Positions 35,335-45,814 of a stretch of DNA of 64,000 nt are shown here, in pieces. Each line of letters opens with the position of its first letter. Positions within the stretch are counted from its first letter, which is position 1. Origin of the DNA: Spirometra erinaceieuropaei (Eukaryota; Platyhelminthes; Cestoda; Diphyllobothriidea; Diphyllobothriidae); assembly GCA_902702965.1 (NCBI GenBank), contig CACRXP010000155.1:671991-735990 (forward strand), written 5' to 3'. The notes under the pieces were generated by a model that was not told the DNA's origin, did not search any database, and worked only from the letters and a program-made list of their open reading frames with translations. Both the position numbers and the translations under genes were made by a program.

Positions 35335-36730
35335 ATGTATTCGGTTGTCGAATTCATAAATGACAAGACTGTGGCCGTGGTGGCTGCAGCCTGGTTTTAC
35401 GACGTTGGCAGCGTTATGTGGCCAAAGAACAACAAAGAGCGTGCCGTCCTGCTGAATAATAACAGGCGGCCACCAGACGGCACCAAGGTGTACGCTGTTC
35501 GGCTACTAAAAAGTAACCTGAAACTGCTGAAGGCCAGACAGCTGGTCCGGAAAGCAGAGCTGTCGGACAACCTTTCCAGCTCTGAGCCGGGCGAATTAGG
35601 CAGGGGGATGAGGAGAAAGTACATGTCCCATACTGTTAGTATTTCTTTGCAGGTATGTCCGCAGGCAGACGTCGGATTCAGACGATGATGACGAACCACT
35701 TTATCGTCCGAGACAGCTACTTGGTTGGCCAACACCACCACGAATATTACAGTAAGCATAATTATCGTTAATTATTCGTACGCCAAGAATGGACGAACAG
35801 ATGCCCCACCTCTTCTCTCAGTCGAGTCACCCTACGCCATCGACTTCATATCGGTAACTGCCTGTTATTACTTATTACCGAAGGCTGTCTAGGGAAATGC
35901 CGGCACCTGCGCCAGTGCCTGCTACCGAACCTGCATGTAACCATCAGGCGCAGAGTGACACGAATGACGTAAACTTTCGGTTAGCGTCCCTCGACTAAGA
36001 CTGTTGACAATCTCATTGACAATCTATTAGAAACAAAGTCGATTTCCTGGCCGAACAAATGGTCGCCCTCAACAACAGTGTGCGGCAACTGCAGGCAACA
36101 ATGACTGATGCTGTCAATGCATTAGAGAGGGGTGCCACTGCTGCCGACGTCGGGCCCTCTCGTCTGCATTTGCCACTGTGCACAGCCGAAGCCTACGAAG
36201 ACTTCGTTCGTCGGCTAACTACTGAGGCGGAATTGGCAGAAAAGGCGGTATGTGTATATTTGTTTGACTGTTCTCAGATCAGACAGCTGGCCGTGGTGGG
36301 AGGGCGGAGTTAAAAAGACTTTGTCAGAAATCTTCTGACTGCTCTCATTGGTCCGCCGCTTTGTTACACCTTCTGCTGGAGGGGCGGATCCAAGGAGGAG
36401 CGGTCGTTCTTTGCCTGCCCGTTATTTAGCATCGTCAACGGTAGGTCTACTTTTTGCTTATTGGCACATACAGATGCCATCGGCCAAAACCCCCGTTTTA
36501 GCAACTGCAACAGGGAGGTACTTCGACCTACGGCCATGAATTGGTTCCATGGGTCGAAGGACCGTTATGGAGGACGATCGAGACGCAGGCGCAATATTCA
36601 CACAGTACGACATTTTGCTTTGAATTACTGCCTAAATGTGTTCAATTTCAAGGAGTCCCCACTGATGACCTGGCATGCCCACAACTCTCCCCTAAGAAGC
36701 AAACGTAAGTTAACTGAAAAAGACTGCTAT
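35335..36730 (+). pseudogene. DUF4806-type second gene of the CACTA element
   Basis: ATG 35335 (MYSVVEFINDKTVAVVAAAW) follows a TTTCCCTGTAG acceptor with no gap. The N-terminal domain, with a conserved W and the WPKNNKERAVLLNNNR segment, is typical of animal proteins that carry DUF4806. A 34-nt intron (about 35619-35652) joins it to YVRRQTSDSDDDDE. A downstream exon, from about 36032, has VALNNSVRQLQATMTDAVNA (possible coiled coil) and then LPLCTAEAYEDFVRRL. Another short intron (from GTATGTG near 36248) leads to RQLAVVGGRS, where an in-frame TAA (36311-36313) breaks the DUF4806 core before KDFVRNLLTALIG. The last exon reads AMNWFHGSKDRYGGRSRRRR. Its function in transposition is unknown. Confidence 0.7.
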
Positions 36731-36845
36731 TAACACACTTTATGTTATTTCCCTCTTTTCAATAATTATAATGATAGTATGTATTTCGGAAGTATGTATA
36801 CATACAAGTATGTATGAATTACTGACCTATACTGATCTACTGACC

Positions 36846-36913
36846 AATTAACAGTGTACTTTGCAATAGCAATTATTATATTGTAATAACTTTTGCAAAG
36901 TACACTGTTAATT
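36846..36913. repeat. Perfect 21-bp hairpin
   Basis: AATTAACAGTGTACTTTGCA(A) at 36846-36866 is perfectly complementary to 36893-36913, with a 26-nt AT-rich loop. It lies downstream of the DUF4806-type gene and inside the candidate CACTA boundaries. It could be a terminal repeat of a small internal element or a transcript hairpin. Confidence 0.75.
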
Positions 36914-37343
36914 AACTCGATTATGTCTGCTTGACGTCTGACGTTCGCAGAAGTAGTTAATCCGCCTACCTATCTCTTGAGTTCGAAAATGGAGACACAG
37001 CTCAGTTTACCCGGCTCTCGTTGACCGGTTTGGGGTCTGTGTCGGACCCGCATTTTACTGTGATCAATGTCGCGCCCGCCCTGGTTGACCGCGTAGATAA
37101 CTAACGTCCCTAATTACTTCATGCCGTCGCTGCCTCTTGTCAAAGTGCTTCGTAAAACCGAATACGGGCAAATAAATTAATTTGGCAAAGGACATCCGGG
37201 CTTCTCTGCATCAGCCCTGAGGTAAATTAGGGTCATGTACATAGAACTATGTGCGTGAATTTCCAGTGCCTGGGGACGGGCAGACGAATTCACTACTCGG
37301 GACGCCGGACCCGCGTCTGGCCTGCCCCGAAGGAAGCCTCCTT

Positions 37344-37532
37344 ATGATACGCCACCTAGGAATTGCATTTCTTATACTATTGACATTATTGATTAGTTCA
37401 ATAACAAGAGCATTACCCATGTTTTACCACAGTTTTTTTACAGAAACCGCTGATAACCAGTGGAGGCTCTTTAATGTCCATTGGAGAACTGCATCCCCGC
37501 CTGTATTTTTCGTACCGATTTCTCATTTGTAA
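37344..37532 (+). CDS. Possible small secreted peptide or cargo ORF
   Basis: A 62-codon frame from ATG 37344 starts MIRHLGIAFLILLTLLISS, a strong signal-peptide-like hydrophobic core. A small-residue cleavage region (SITRALPMF) follows, then a hydrophilic mature part (ETADNQWRLFNVHW). An AATAAA lies just after the stop (about 37538-37545). An acceptor-like TTTTTTTACAG also lies within the frame, so it could instead be read as an exon. It falls inside the CACTA element and downstream of its second gene. No homology is recognised, and chance cannot be excluded at this length. Confidence 0.25.
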   Translation: MIRHLGIAFLILLTLLISSITRALPMFYHSFFTETADNQWRLFNVHWRTASPPVFFVPISHL

Positions 37533-37885
37533 ATACTCAATAAACCGTCGTTTCTAACCATTGTCTGTCCACTGTCCTATGTCGTGGGATAGAGTGAACG
37601 CTAACTAGTTTGTCCGGTTGTGCACTTACGCGGAGTGTTGACCATTAATGGTCAATCAATTGATTTGCTTTAGCCGAGGCTAGGAGGATCCAGTGACACA
37701 TGTAATCTTACAGCGACAGTCGCCAGTCTAGAATGAGTGCACTCGCGAGTAAAAACAGAGGCCATAAAAGTGTGGGGGACGAATGGAGAATGGGCGGCGC
37801 CGCCACGCTTTTTTTCGGATGGTGTGGCCAGACCTGGCTGTGGTGTCGAAGGCCACACCTTAGCCACGCCAAATGGCCACGTTTG

Positions 37886-37942
37886 GCCGCGGCGGCAAGG
37901 CGTGGCCAGCCGCGGCGGCAAGGCGTGGCCAGCCGCGGCTGG
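37886..37942 (+). repeat. GC-rich 23-bp tandem repeat
   Basis: Unit GCCGCGGCGGCAAGGCGTGG(CCA), present at 37886-37908 and 37909-37931 with a partial third unit. It lies next to the candidate right end of the CACTA element and shares the CGTGGCC motif with the left end near 32900. Confidence 0.8.
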
Positions 37943-37953
37943 TGCTGGCAGGG

Positions 37954-40644
37954 AACCCTGCCATGACCACTGAACGAAACTAATCACTGTAGACTGAAGG
38001 ACTTTGTCCCGCACAAATTTTTATATTCCAGTGTTGTTATTTTATTCACTAATAAACCTCCTTTTCCGCTAATTGCATTCAACCGAACTACGTTATTATA
38101 TTCGTGAATTCGTCAACAAGCAACTGCTTGTATAATTAATTGGGGGTAATTGGGAAAACAGTACGTTGGGCGTAGTTGGGGTCGATTTGCTATAATAGGT
38201 AGTATCTCGGTATATGACGCATTTCTGCCGACGGTTTAGTTATCGAGAAAAGGAAATTCGGAAAGCGTTAATAGGCGAGCCTCCTGTGCATTTTTTTGGG
38301 AGATTGGGCCATTGGGGTCACATCCGCCCTATCCATATCGTGGCGCATGCCCGTGGCCCAACCCAGCCCAACTCGCCCTAATTGGGCTAGACTGGGATGG
38401 GTTGGGCAGGCGATGACAGGGACGCAACGAATTTTATGTCCGGAAATTCTCTCACACCTTCCACATGAGCCTGTAGCATAGAGGTGCCTCTTGAATGTAA
38501 AACAGGGTAGTTTCCCACTCTGCAGAGAGCGGTGTAGAACCAGCGTTAGGTAAGGAAATCTACAACTTACCTTTGGGGTGCTATCTGACAGTTTACATAT
38601 TCGTCGCCTTTTATTATTTCGTGTTCCCAGGTTTCTGGGCACATTTATTTGGCTCACTTCGCCATTCTTCATTTACCTAATTTAATTGGTTAGCTTTACC
38701 GGTTTTCTCGTTCACATGCACGCAAAGTGCTCGCAGGTTCGTCACTTCATTTTGGTAATTGCCGTATTCCCTTCCGTTAGCCTCCCTCCCCAACACGTTC
38801 CCAAGGTTCCGTGGGACGTTCGACTGAATAGATAAGTTTTCGTAGTTGTGCAGACTCTCAGAGAGTTCATTAATGTTTAAAGCAGCATGCATTTTTGGAC
38901 AAACCCCTAATCTTCCCCGAAATTTTAAAACTAATGACATTGAACTGACGCAGTAACGATTTCAGTTTCTTTGAATTGTCTGGCATATGGTGATTAGTTC
39001 CGCGTCCCCGGGGTTCGTGCCTTGTTCCTGTTCGCGTCACTCATTTAAAGTTTATTAAATGCTCTTCTTTTGCGATTCATATTACTAGCCAACGATTTTG
39101 TTTTTTGGGAATGCCTGAAATGGCCACCAACGATTTCGTGTGATACATTCCCCTGTTTCAGATAGCGACACACTCCGAATATACTGACAGACTTACTACT
39201 CTATAGCGACGACTCTGTGTAGCGGCCGAAACCCTTGGAGATAACGCACACGAATGAATTCAAAGTTCTTGCGTATATTCCGATGGAATAACGACTGAAC
39301 ACAGCTATTTAACGAGCCGTACCGATTTTTCCGACAGAGTATAAAAAAAGTTTTGACAACGTTAAAGACTAGAATATGATAAAACGGTAGGCAATGCAAA
39401 AAGAAATGCACTTGAAGCATAGAAATGGTCCGTCCGGATGTGGAGGACACCATCATGCCAGCATAACGGCCAGTGGTGAGTGCAGTGCTGTGGTCAACTG
39501 CAGGAAGGACCGTGGAGGGTGCTGACACGGTCACACCATTTCTATCTTGGATCCACGCCAGTGTCTTCCATCTTTTCGAACACTCTGCCAATTTCGTGGT
39601 GCGTTACACCTGATCACATTGTACTGGCCTCCATCTAGTCCGACACCAGCAACTCAGATTTCGGGTCCTTTATCCAGCTAGTGATCTGATTGACCCCTGA
39701 CGCCAATTATGCTAGGGGACTGCAGAAAGTATTGTCCCCGCAAGGTCTTCTGTCAGGAGTCAGCCAATCAGATAAATGGCTATGGACTAACCGCAGGAGC
39801 TAGCTCTAGGAAATTGTTTTGGTACCAGGAGACCGCCGTAAACTAGGTTGTAGGAAATCTGACGACTTTTGTCTACTTAGTTCACCGAAAAGACCTTGAC
39901 AATGTCCTCAAGACTCGGGATAGTATCGGTCTGAGAACTGTTATAGAAAGCGGAGACAGTAGACAGGAAATGAGCGTTTAAATAGAGGGGACGACTGATA
40001 TTATCTTAAGAAAAGAACAGATCATAGTTAAGGAGTAGGGAAACCATTTGCCCTTGATACTTCTATGAGAACGTTGACCAGAGCAGCGACTAATTGTCCT
40101 GTAGTCCCTCTTTGTCGCATTCGTCTTTCTGAGCGCGACGAATTCTCTTCTGCCAACGAAAACTTGTGGAAGGCAGTGGAGTGCAGAAAGACTGACTGTT
40201 GTCTCAATTGCGTCTGTCGTAAGGTAGTTTTTCTCTCTCAGTGTCACTGATGTGCCAGTAAAGATACGCGAAGTTGTGAGTTCTTCACGTATCATATGCG
40301 ACAGAAGTCACTTACGAAAGCCGAGCGTGCGCAACACACGTTATGTGTGCGAGCATGTGCTCGTGTCCGTATGCGTTCTTCAGTACATTCGGAAAATGGT
40401 CGTCCACTAAATTGCTGCCAGTCGCGGTCGGCTGGATTACGGCGTCACACAATGAGGATCGATAAGTGGACAACTTTTGCCATCAACCTCGTGCACTCAT
40501 CCAATTACTAGTGTCTTTCGTAGTAATCACATTTCTTTAGAATGCTGAATAAAAACTGACGGCAATATAGACGAAAATGGCGGAAGAGCGAAATCCAGTG
40601 AAGTACGGGCCTCAGGCAAGGCGATTGTTTGGGTTTAACTAACA
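37954..40644. other. No firmly supported gene
   Basis: The first 1.2 kb shows nothing recognisable. Minus-strand frames at 39196-39591 and 39978-40295 and a plus-strand frame at 40065-40250 are open but not identifiable. A segment at 40241-40408 follows a polypyrimidine-CAG acceptor (TTTTTCTCTCTCAG) and reads VTDVPVKIREVVSSSRIICD in plus orientation. It could be an earlier exon of the gene at 40645-41888. Confidence 0.3.
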
Positions 40645-40966
40645 GTACGTGAGATGCTTGCCTGTTGGTCGTCATAACATTCCAAGCGTAAAAAGCGATC
40701 AGCATCGGGGAAATGTCGTCCATCGTTTTGTTTACAAAGTGACATCCTCCCTAAACAGTATTGAAAGACGCGGTGCAAACTGTCCGCATTGTTCAGGCAC
40801 TATTCTTGAACGATGGCCTTCTACAATTCCACGGTTATTGGCCTGTCCTCGTAACCTTGGATTTCGTGTACACTTAACGGAAGAAACCTTGTGGAGCTTA
40901 TATCAGAAGATCCAAGTAGCCACTCAACTCCGACCGACCCATCCGTCGTCGGAGACCTCGTCTAGG
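40645..40966 (+). CDS. Candidate exon of an unrecognised cysteine-rich protein
   Basis: It opens after CTAACAG (a branch-like motif fused to an acceptor) and stays open for about 107 codons. A GTAATC donor-like sequence follows at 40967. The translation contains GANCPHCSGTILERW and LLACPRNLGFRVHLTEETLW, a CxxC..C arrangement reminiscent of a zinc ribbon next to a beta-rich fold. A second frame continues past the donor (LGNPARYEHPVARPSD to about 41112), so either the splice site or a one-base shift needs explaining. I do not recognise the family. Confidence 0.4.
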
Positions 40967-41270
40967 TAATCCTGCAAGATATGAGCATCCTGTGGCGCGA
41001 CCCAGCGATGCTAAAATCACACATGCCTACGTATCTCAAGACTGTCTAATGCAGGAACTGCTTATTTTTGTTGCGGCAATTGATGATAGGACTGATCTAT
41101 CATTGGCATAACTTATTTGGATTTGATAGTGATCTCACGCGAGGCATTTTGACTGGAAAAAGTGGTCAGCTTGTTTTGGTTGCTTGACCTTTAGGCTAAA
41201 CTGCCTTCGGCTGGGCCGCGAGTTGCCTTTATCGTACACACAAAGCTTCTACACCATTTGGTTCAGATAG

Positions 41271-41888
41271 AACATGATTTCGTCGGTGAAGAGGGTCTCC
41301 CAAAAGTCCCGCATTAATGGGAACCGCGTACACGATTTTTACCGTCATTGCGCAAAGCTCTTGAATTATATGGACGAAATTCTTAGAGGTGCTGTGTCTT
41401 TCGGCAAGTCGCTGAATGCTCTTTGGCCGCTCCTTTTTTGCACAACGTTGAAAGCACTTACGTCGTCACTTAAGTGTATAATCTGTCACTCCTCGGTAAA
41501 TCGAGAAGGTGACTATCTTCCAAACTGCTTGTCAAATGAATTACCCCCTGCCGAAATGTCTGACATTGAAGTTCTACGCAACCTCACCATAGTTCGGACT
41601 ACGTTACATATAAGGACATGTCATCTCCATCCACTAGTCAATGGTTACTTTCGCTGCACTTGGCCCTTCCGCTATTGCTGTTACCATTCTCTGTTTCGGC
41701 ATGTTAAGCGGACTTTACTGTCACGAAAAAAACTGACAACTGACTGGGGGTATAAGCTTGGTGGGAAAAGCTGCCCCCTTACTTGTCCACGTTGTTACGG
41801 GGCGGCGCCCGAGTTGGCCACTGTTTACAACCGTTTAATAGACGGACGTTTGCCAAGGGGGTTAAGGCGCTCATGTACGCGCACATGA
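41271..41888 (+). CDS. Candidate exon of an unrecognised cysteine-rich protein (continued)
   Basis: An open frame of about 205 codons after a TTCAGATAG acceptor-like sequence. It has paired cysteines (CIICHSSVNREGD; CPLTCPRCYGAAPEL) and a long hydrophobic/basic middle. It ends about 170 bp before the first supported ZFC3H1 exon on the same strand. It may be the 3' exon of the gene containing 40645-40966. The two exons do not join in an obvious phase, so at least one boundary is uncertain. Confidence 0.35.
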   Translation, partial: NMISSVKRVSQKSRINGNRVHDFYRHCAKLLNYMDEILRGAVSFGKSLNALWPLLFCTTLKALTSSLKCIICHSSVNREGDYLPNCLSNELPPAEMSDIEVLRNLTIVRTTLHIRTCHLHPLVNGYFRCTWPFRYCCYHSLFRHVKRTLLSRKKLTTDWGYKLGGKSCPLTCPRCYGAAPELATVYNRLIDGRLPRGLRRSCTRT

Positions 41889-42059
41889 CACACGTTGCTT
41901 AAACTCAGTTCATACCTACGGTACCTACCTGCAGTTACCTCGTTAAAACGGAGAACTATGTTCGCCGCTCAGTTTTAACTGATCGCCTATGATAATCCAT
42001 CCTCAGGGTCCGATCCTCCGGCGCGGTTTTACACAAATAGTCACCTTTCCTCTCTTCAG

Positions 42060-45000
42060 ATGATGTCTCCCGCCTGTGCACCAGACTCGAAGCTAGAGAG
42101 CTTGCAGTCTCAAGCAGCCTCTCCGTGTGGAGACCGTTCTTCCCAGCCCGCTCACTTTGATGAAGAAAGTCTCCGTCAGTTAGCTCTTAGGAGCTTCCTT
42201 GGAAGTCTTCACTCTACCTCGTTACAGCTCGCGGATTCTCCGTCACCTTCAGGTAACTTTATTTTTACTATTTGAGCGTACCTAGAAAAAGTTACTGACG
42301 GGTCTTATCCTGAGACGGAATCCTCAGGTATGTTTCCTTCAACACACACGAAATTGTCATTGCCCGTTTAGAGAAGGCCACACCTGAGGATACTCAGTCG
42401 AATGTATGCTTATAAGTTTCATTATGCTTAGTGCGCTCATAGGCTTCCATGGATGAAATTGAACTGCGAAGAAAAGCCCTGCTTAGCTTCTCGAAACACG
42501 CAAATCACACCCAGCCCTCACCCTCCACAGACTCCGAGGTGAAGATGGAGGCCACACCGGTTGGTTCGCCCCCTCATTTGCAGCCGTCCAGTTCTCATCC
42601 TAAGTCGCGATTCATTGTGACACTCAATGCCTCATCCGAGGACTCTAGTGACGATGAATTGCACTCCGCTTGTCCCGCGGCACCTGCAGTTAGCGTCACA
42701 CTTGGCTGCACGTCGGTCCGAACACAAAGCGTCTTATCCTCCCAGCCCTCAGTCTCTAAGGCTGTCTTGAAACGTTCGCAAACGGTCATCACGCTCTCTT
42801 CTTCACAAGACGGCAGTTCACCAAACTTCAAACCAATGTCACATACTGCGTCGTCTACCAGCCTTACTACCCTTGTCAATAAGTTCAAGCCACAAACAGG
42901 CGCCCTGTCTGTTAAACGCCAATCGCCTCAGCTCTCTTTAGAGTCGTATAAAAAATTGGTTTTACGACAGGCCACCAAAGTTGAGCAACTCAAGCTAATC
43001 CTGAAACGTCAACAGAAGCTAGTACTTGAACGTAAAAAGACTGAAGCAAAGCTGACGACTTCCTTAGCTACTCTTAGAGCCAAATTACAGCGTACTTTAG
43101 AGTTACAGGCCAATGCCCGCCTGGCTACGTTGCAGGTAAACAGACAGAAGTCGATGACAGTGTCAGAACTTCAGCGTGCCCAACAGCAGCTGCTTAGAAT
43201 GAATGATGCCGTTGAACAGATGGCACGGAGGGCCGCCATTACCAGTCAGAGGACCAAACCGAAAACTTTGCCGTCTCCTACTCCTCCACCTCTGCCACCA
43301 CCACCACTACCCCGACCTCCTCAGCTCCCTTCGCCGACATTTATTACTGCCGTCAAAAATTTAAAGGCTCTGCTTCGGCATCTAGAGTCGTCTTTCCGTG
43401 TCTCCTCGCCCTTCTTCGAGTACTTTGGCCTACTGCCGCCCCAACTCGACACGAATAAGCCCGTAAAACGCTCAGTGGCTGCAACGCCATCCACGTCCGC
43501 TGGGGTTACCCGTTCTGCAAAAGTTGATCCCCTCATACCAATATGTCCATTCTTTCTCGACGGCAATTGCCTAAATTCTGCGTGTAAATTCCAACACCCG
43601 TCCACTAACTTGAATAATCCACCTGTGCATTCACAACAACGGTACAATGAAGGTACTCTCTTGGCTGATAAGCGTAGGGCAGTCTCGCCGGGCTCGTGTG
43701 CCGTTTGTCCCGTCTGCAACACTACTTTGACTGAAGTTTCTGATGCAGTTCCCCCGCTCTGTGACAACCTATCCAACTGGCATTCAATCTACGCAAATTT
43801 CCCGAGCTCGGAGATCGACTGGACCCGTCTCTTTATCCTCACCTCGTCAACCGTCAGTTCCTTCTCAGGGGACAGACACCTCGTGATGCATCACCTGTAT
43901 ACGATTTTTCAGTTACGTGAGAGTCTTTCCAGTGATTTTGTGAGCACAGTCATCAAGTTCCTGGCTTGTTCAAATTTCTCCGCCGACCTTGTTGCTCACG
44001 TGACGAGCCACCCCTCGCTTAGTCTGTCGCTTCGCCGTCAGCTCCTGAGGGCTGCCTTACGACACCTTTTGAGTGAAGCGCACTGCCACGTAGATTCCTT
44101 TAGACAATCAGTGTGCCTACTAAATCCCATCACCACGGTTGTTTTTTATGCGGGCAAAATAGAATGGGATGTGTGCCGTTCGCGGTTTGGCCTCCAACTG
44201 GTTGACGATCTTTTAGGCTTTAGTAAGGTAACCTGGAAGCAGTTGCCGCCTGGTCATCCGGCCCGTTGGGGCGTCTGGTACCTTCGTCTTCTGTTTGATT
44301 TGTCCAGCAGTTTCCCACAAGACTACTTTGTCCGCTCTGTCGGTCATGTAGTTCTCTTTGAGTCTGAAAATTTGCTTAGGCAGGCCAATCTTTTTCGTAA
44401 TGTTGAGGAGGATTTAGGCTTTCCCACCAGTGTTGGGGCATTTTTGGCTGAGTGTCAAGCTGCTGGATTGCCGCAGTCCGCCTACTCCTTCGTGCTGTCT
44501 TTCACTCACTTGTATGTGCAATTCCTTGCGGCTGCCGGCCAGCACACCCAGGCAGCCGCCTTTTGTCTCAGATTTTTTGAACCCTCTAGCGCCATCCACT
44601 TGCAGGACAATCTTCTGTTTGCGACTGCTGTCAACCTTTCAAGCATCCGCCTCCAAGCTGGTGATGTCGAAGCCTTCAATTGGGTCTCAAGCATTGCCGA
44701 TCAACAACCCCTTCAGAGCGAATATGCTTTTCTCTTTGCCTGTCTGTTGCATCGCTCCGGAAAGGCTGACTTATGCGGCAGTCTTCTCTCCGAACTGGTT
44801 GCAAGCCTGGTGCTTTTGCCCTCAGTAGACTGTTCATCAGTCTACTCAGCTTTTCGTGTCCTTCTTGGCCTAACTGGACCCTGCAATCCGAGCAGGTTCG
44901 AGCCGCGCTTCCTTCTCTTTCTTTGGATGTGCTGTGGTCTGTACTCTACCCTCATTCCTCCCTTCCATGAGCCACTCTTACCAGATCTGTTGCGATACCT

Positions 45001-45814
45001 GACCACCGACTGTCGGGCTTCTAAACTTGCCTCCCTCTACTTTGGAGATGGTTTCCCCTTCCCTTGCATTACTCTGCTTATCCATTTGGGTCTGCGTTTG
45101 GCAGCCTCCGAGAACTCACCCATAGGCTACAACTCCGCCCTAGAGACCCTCCTTTTCCTGGATGTTTTCACTCGAGATAGCTCATTTTGCGCCTCGCCAC
45201 CTCCCTGGTTCCTGGAACTTCTTCAGCAGATTAACTGGAACAAGTTCACTGAAGAGCATCCACCCAACAGTCTGTGCGTTAGGCTTGTCGAAACCTATGG
45301 TCACAGTGCTCTGAAGGTGATTTTCGGGTCACTTCTTAGGGCAGGTCATGTTCGGCTCTTGCAGAGTCTCTGTCTGCTTTCGCGTCTCGAGGGACCGATC
45401 GATGAGACCTTCTGGTTGATGGTGATGGCCTTGGGTGTACGGTTTCTGACTCCGCTAGTAGATCCAACGGTGAGGCTGCGGTTACAAGACTACCTGTTGG
45501 AGTGTTTTGCTGATGCGCTTGCCGTGCTGCCGCAAAGTTGCCTGCTCTGGCGTCACTACGCGGCCACTGTTCGAGACTTCTTCTGCCCCCCCGCAGCAGC
45601 CGCTGACACCGAGTCCTCTAGCGGCCCCTCCACTGACGATGTGGAGCGTCTTCGATTGAGGGTGAGGGCTGAAGCTGCGCGAACTGGCATGGAGGCAATT
45701 GTGGACGAGGTGTTTAACCAGCCTGTGGGTGTCGAGCTGCCAACAACATGCCTCCAGGGCCTTGCCCTTCCGTCGGTCGCTGCTTGGTGGGGGGAGGATC
45801 CAAGCCCCCTTTGA
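42060..45814 (+). CDS. ZFC3H1: ZFC3H1-like zinc finger protein (nuclear RNA exosome adaptor)
   Basis: Join 42060-42252, 42286-42327, 42372-42403, 42443-45814. All joints are GT-AG and keep one open frame. In vertebrates ZFC3H1 bridges the MTR4 helicase to poly(A)-RNA in the PAXT complex. Visible here are two acidic-leucine motifs typical of the family (FDEESLRQLALRSF in exon 1 and MDEIELRRKALLSF at the start of the large exon) and a FIVTLNASSEDSSDDE segment. A coiled coil runs from about residue 165 to 275 of the large exon, followed by a proline-rich linker. The CCCH finger CPFFLDGNCLNSACKFQH (C-x7-C-x4-C-x3-H, about residue 364-382) comes next, then a CAVCPVC pair and a long helical region resembling HAT/TPR repeats to the TGA at 45812. 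The first exon follows CTCTTCAG directly with ATGATG. The protein is shorter than the vertebrate one. Confidence 0.85.

Larger units (their letters stand above)
32853..37953 (+). mobile_element. CACTA/EnSpm-like DNA transposon with two genes
   Basis: The span is defined by a candidate 12-bp terminal inverted repeat, CCCTGCCAACAC at 32853 and GTGCTGGCAGGG ending at 37953 (11 of 12 paired). Both ends are rich in CGTGGCC/GGCCACG motifs (32866-32921 and 37800-37945), as expected of subterminal repeats. Inside are a Tnp2-family transposase gene and, 42 bp downstream, a DUF4806-type gene, both plus strand. The ends do not start with the canonical CACTR, and I see no clean 3-bp target duplication. 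The boundaries are therefore tentative, but the family assignment rests on the transposase. CACTA elements are known from other flatworms. Confidence 0.6.

Noticed and set aside
37670..38014. Minus-strand 114-codon Ala/Pro-rich frame
   Set aside because: It follows from the GC-rich tandem repeat at the candidate CACTA end, with no protein signature.
42595..43776. Minus-strand frames of 97 and 151 codons
   Set aside because: They lie opposite the ZFC3H1 coding exon and show no domain or splice context of their own.
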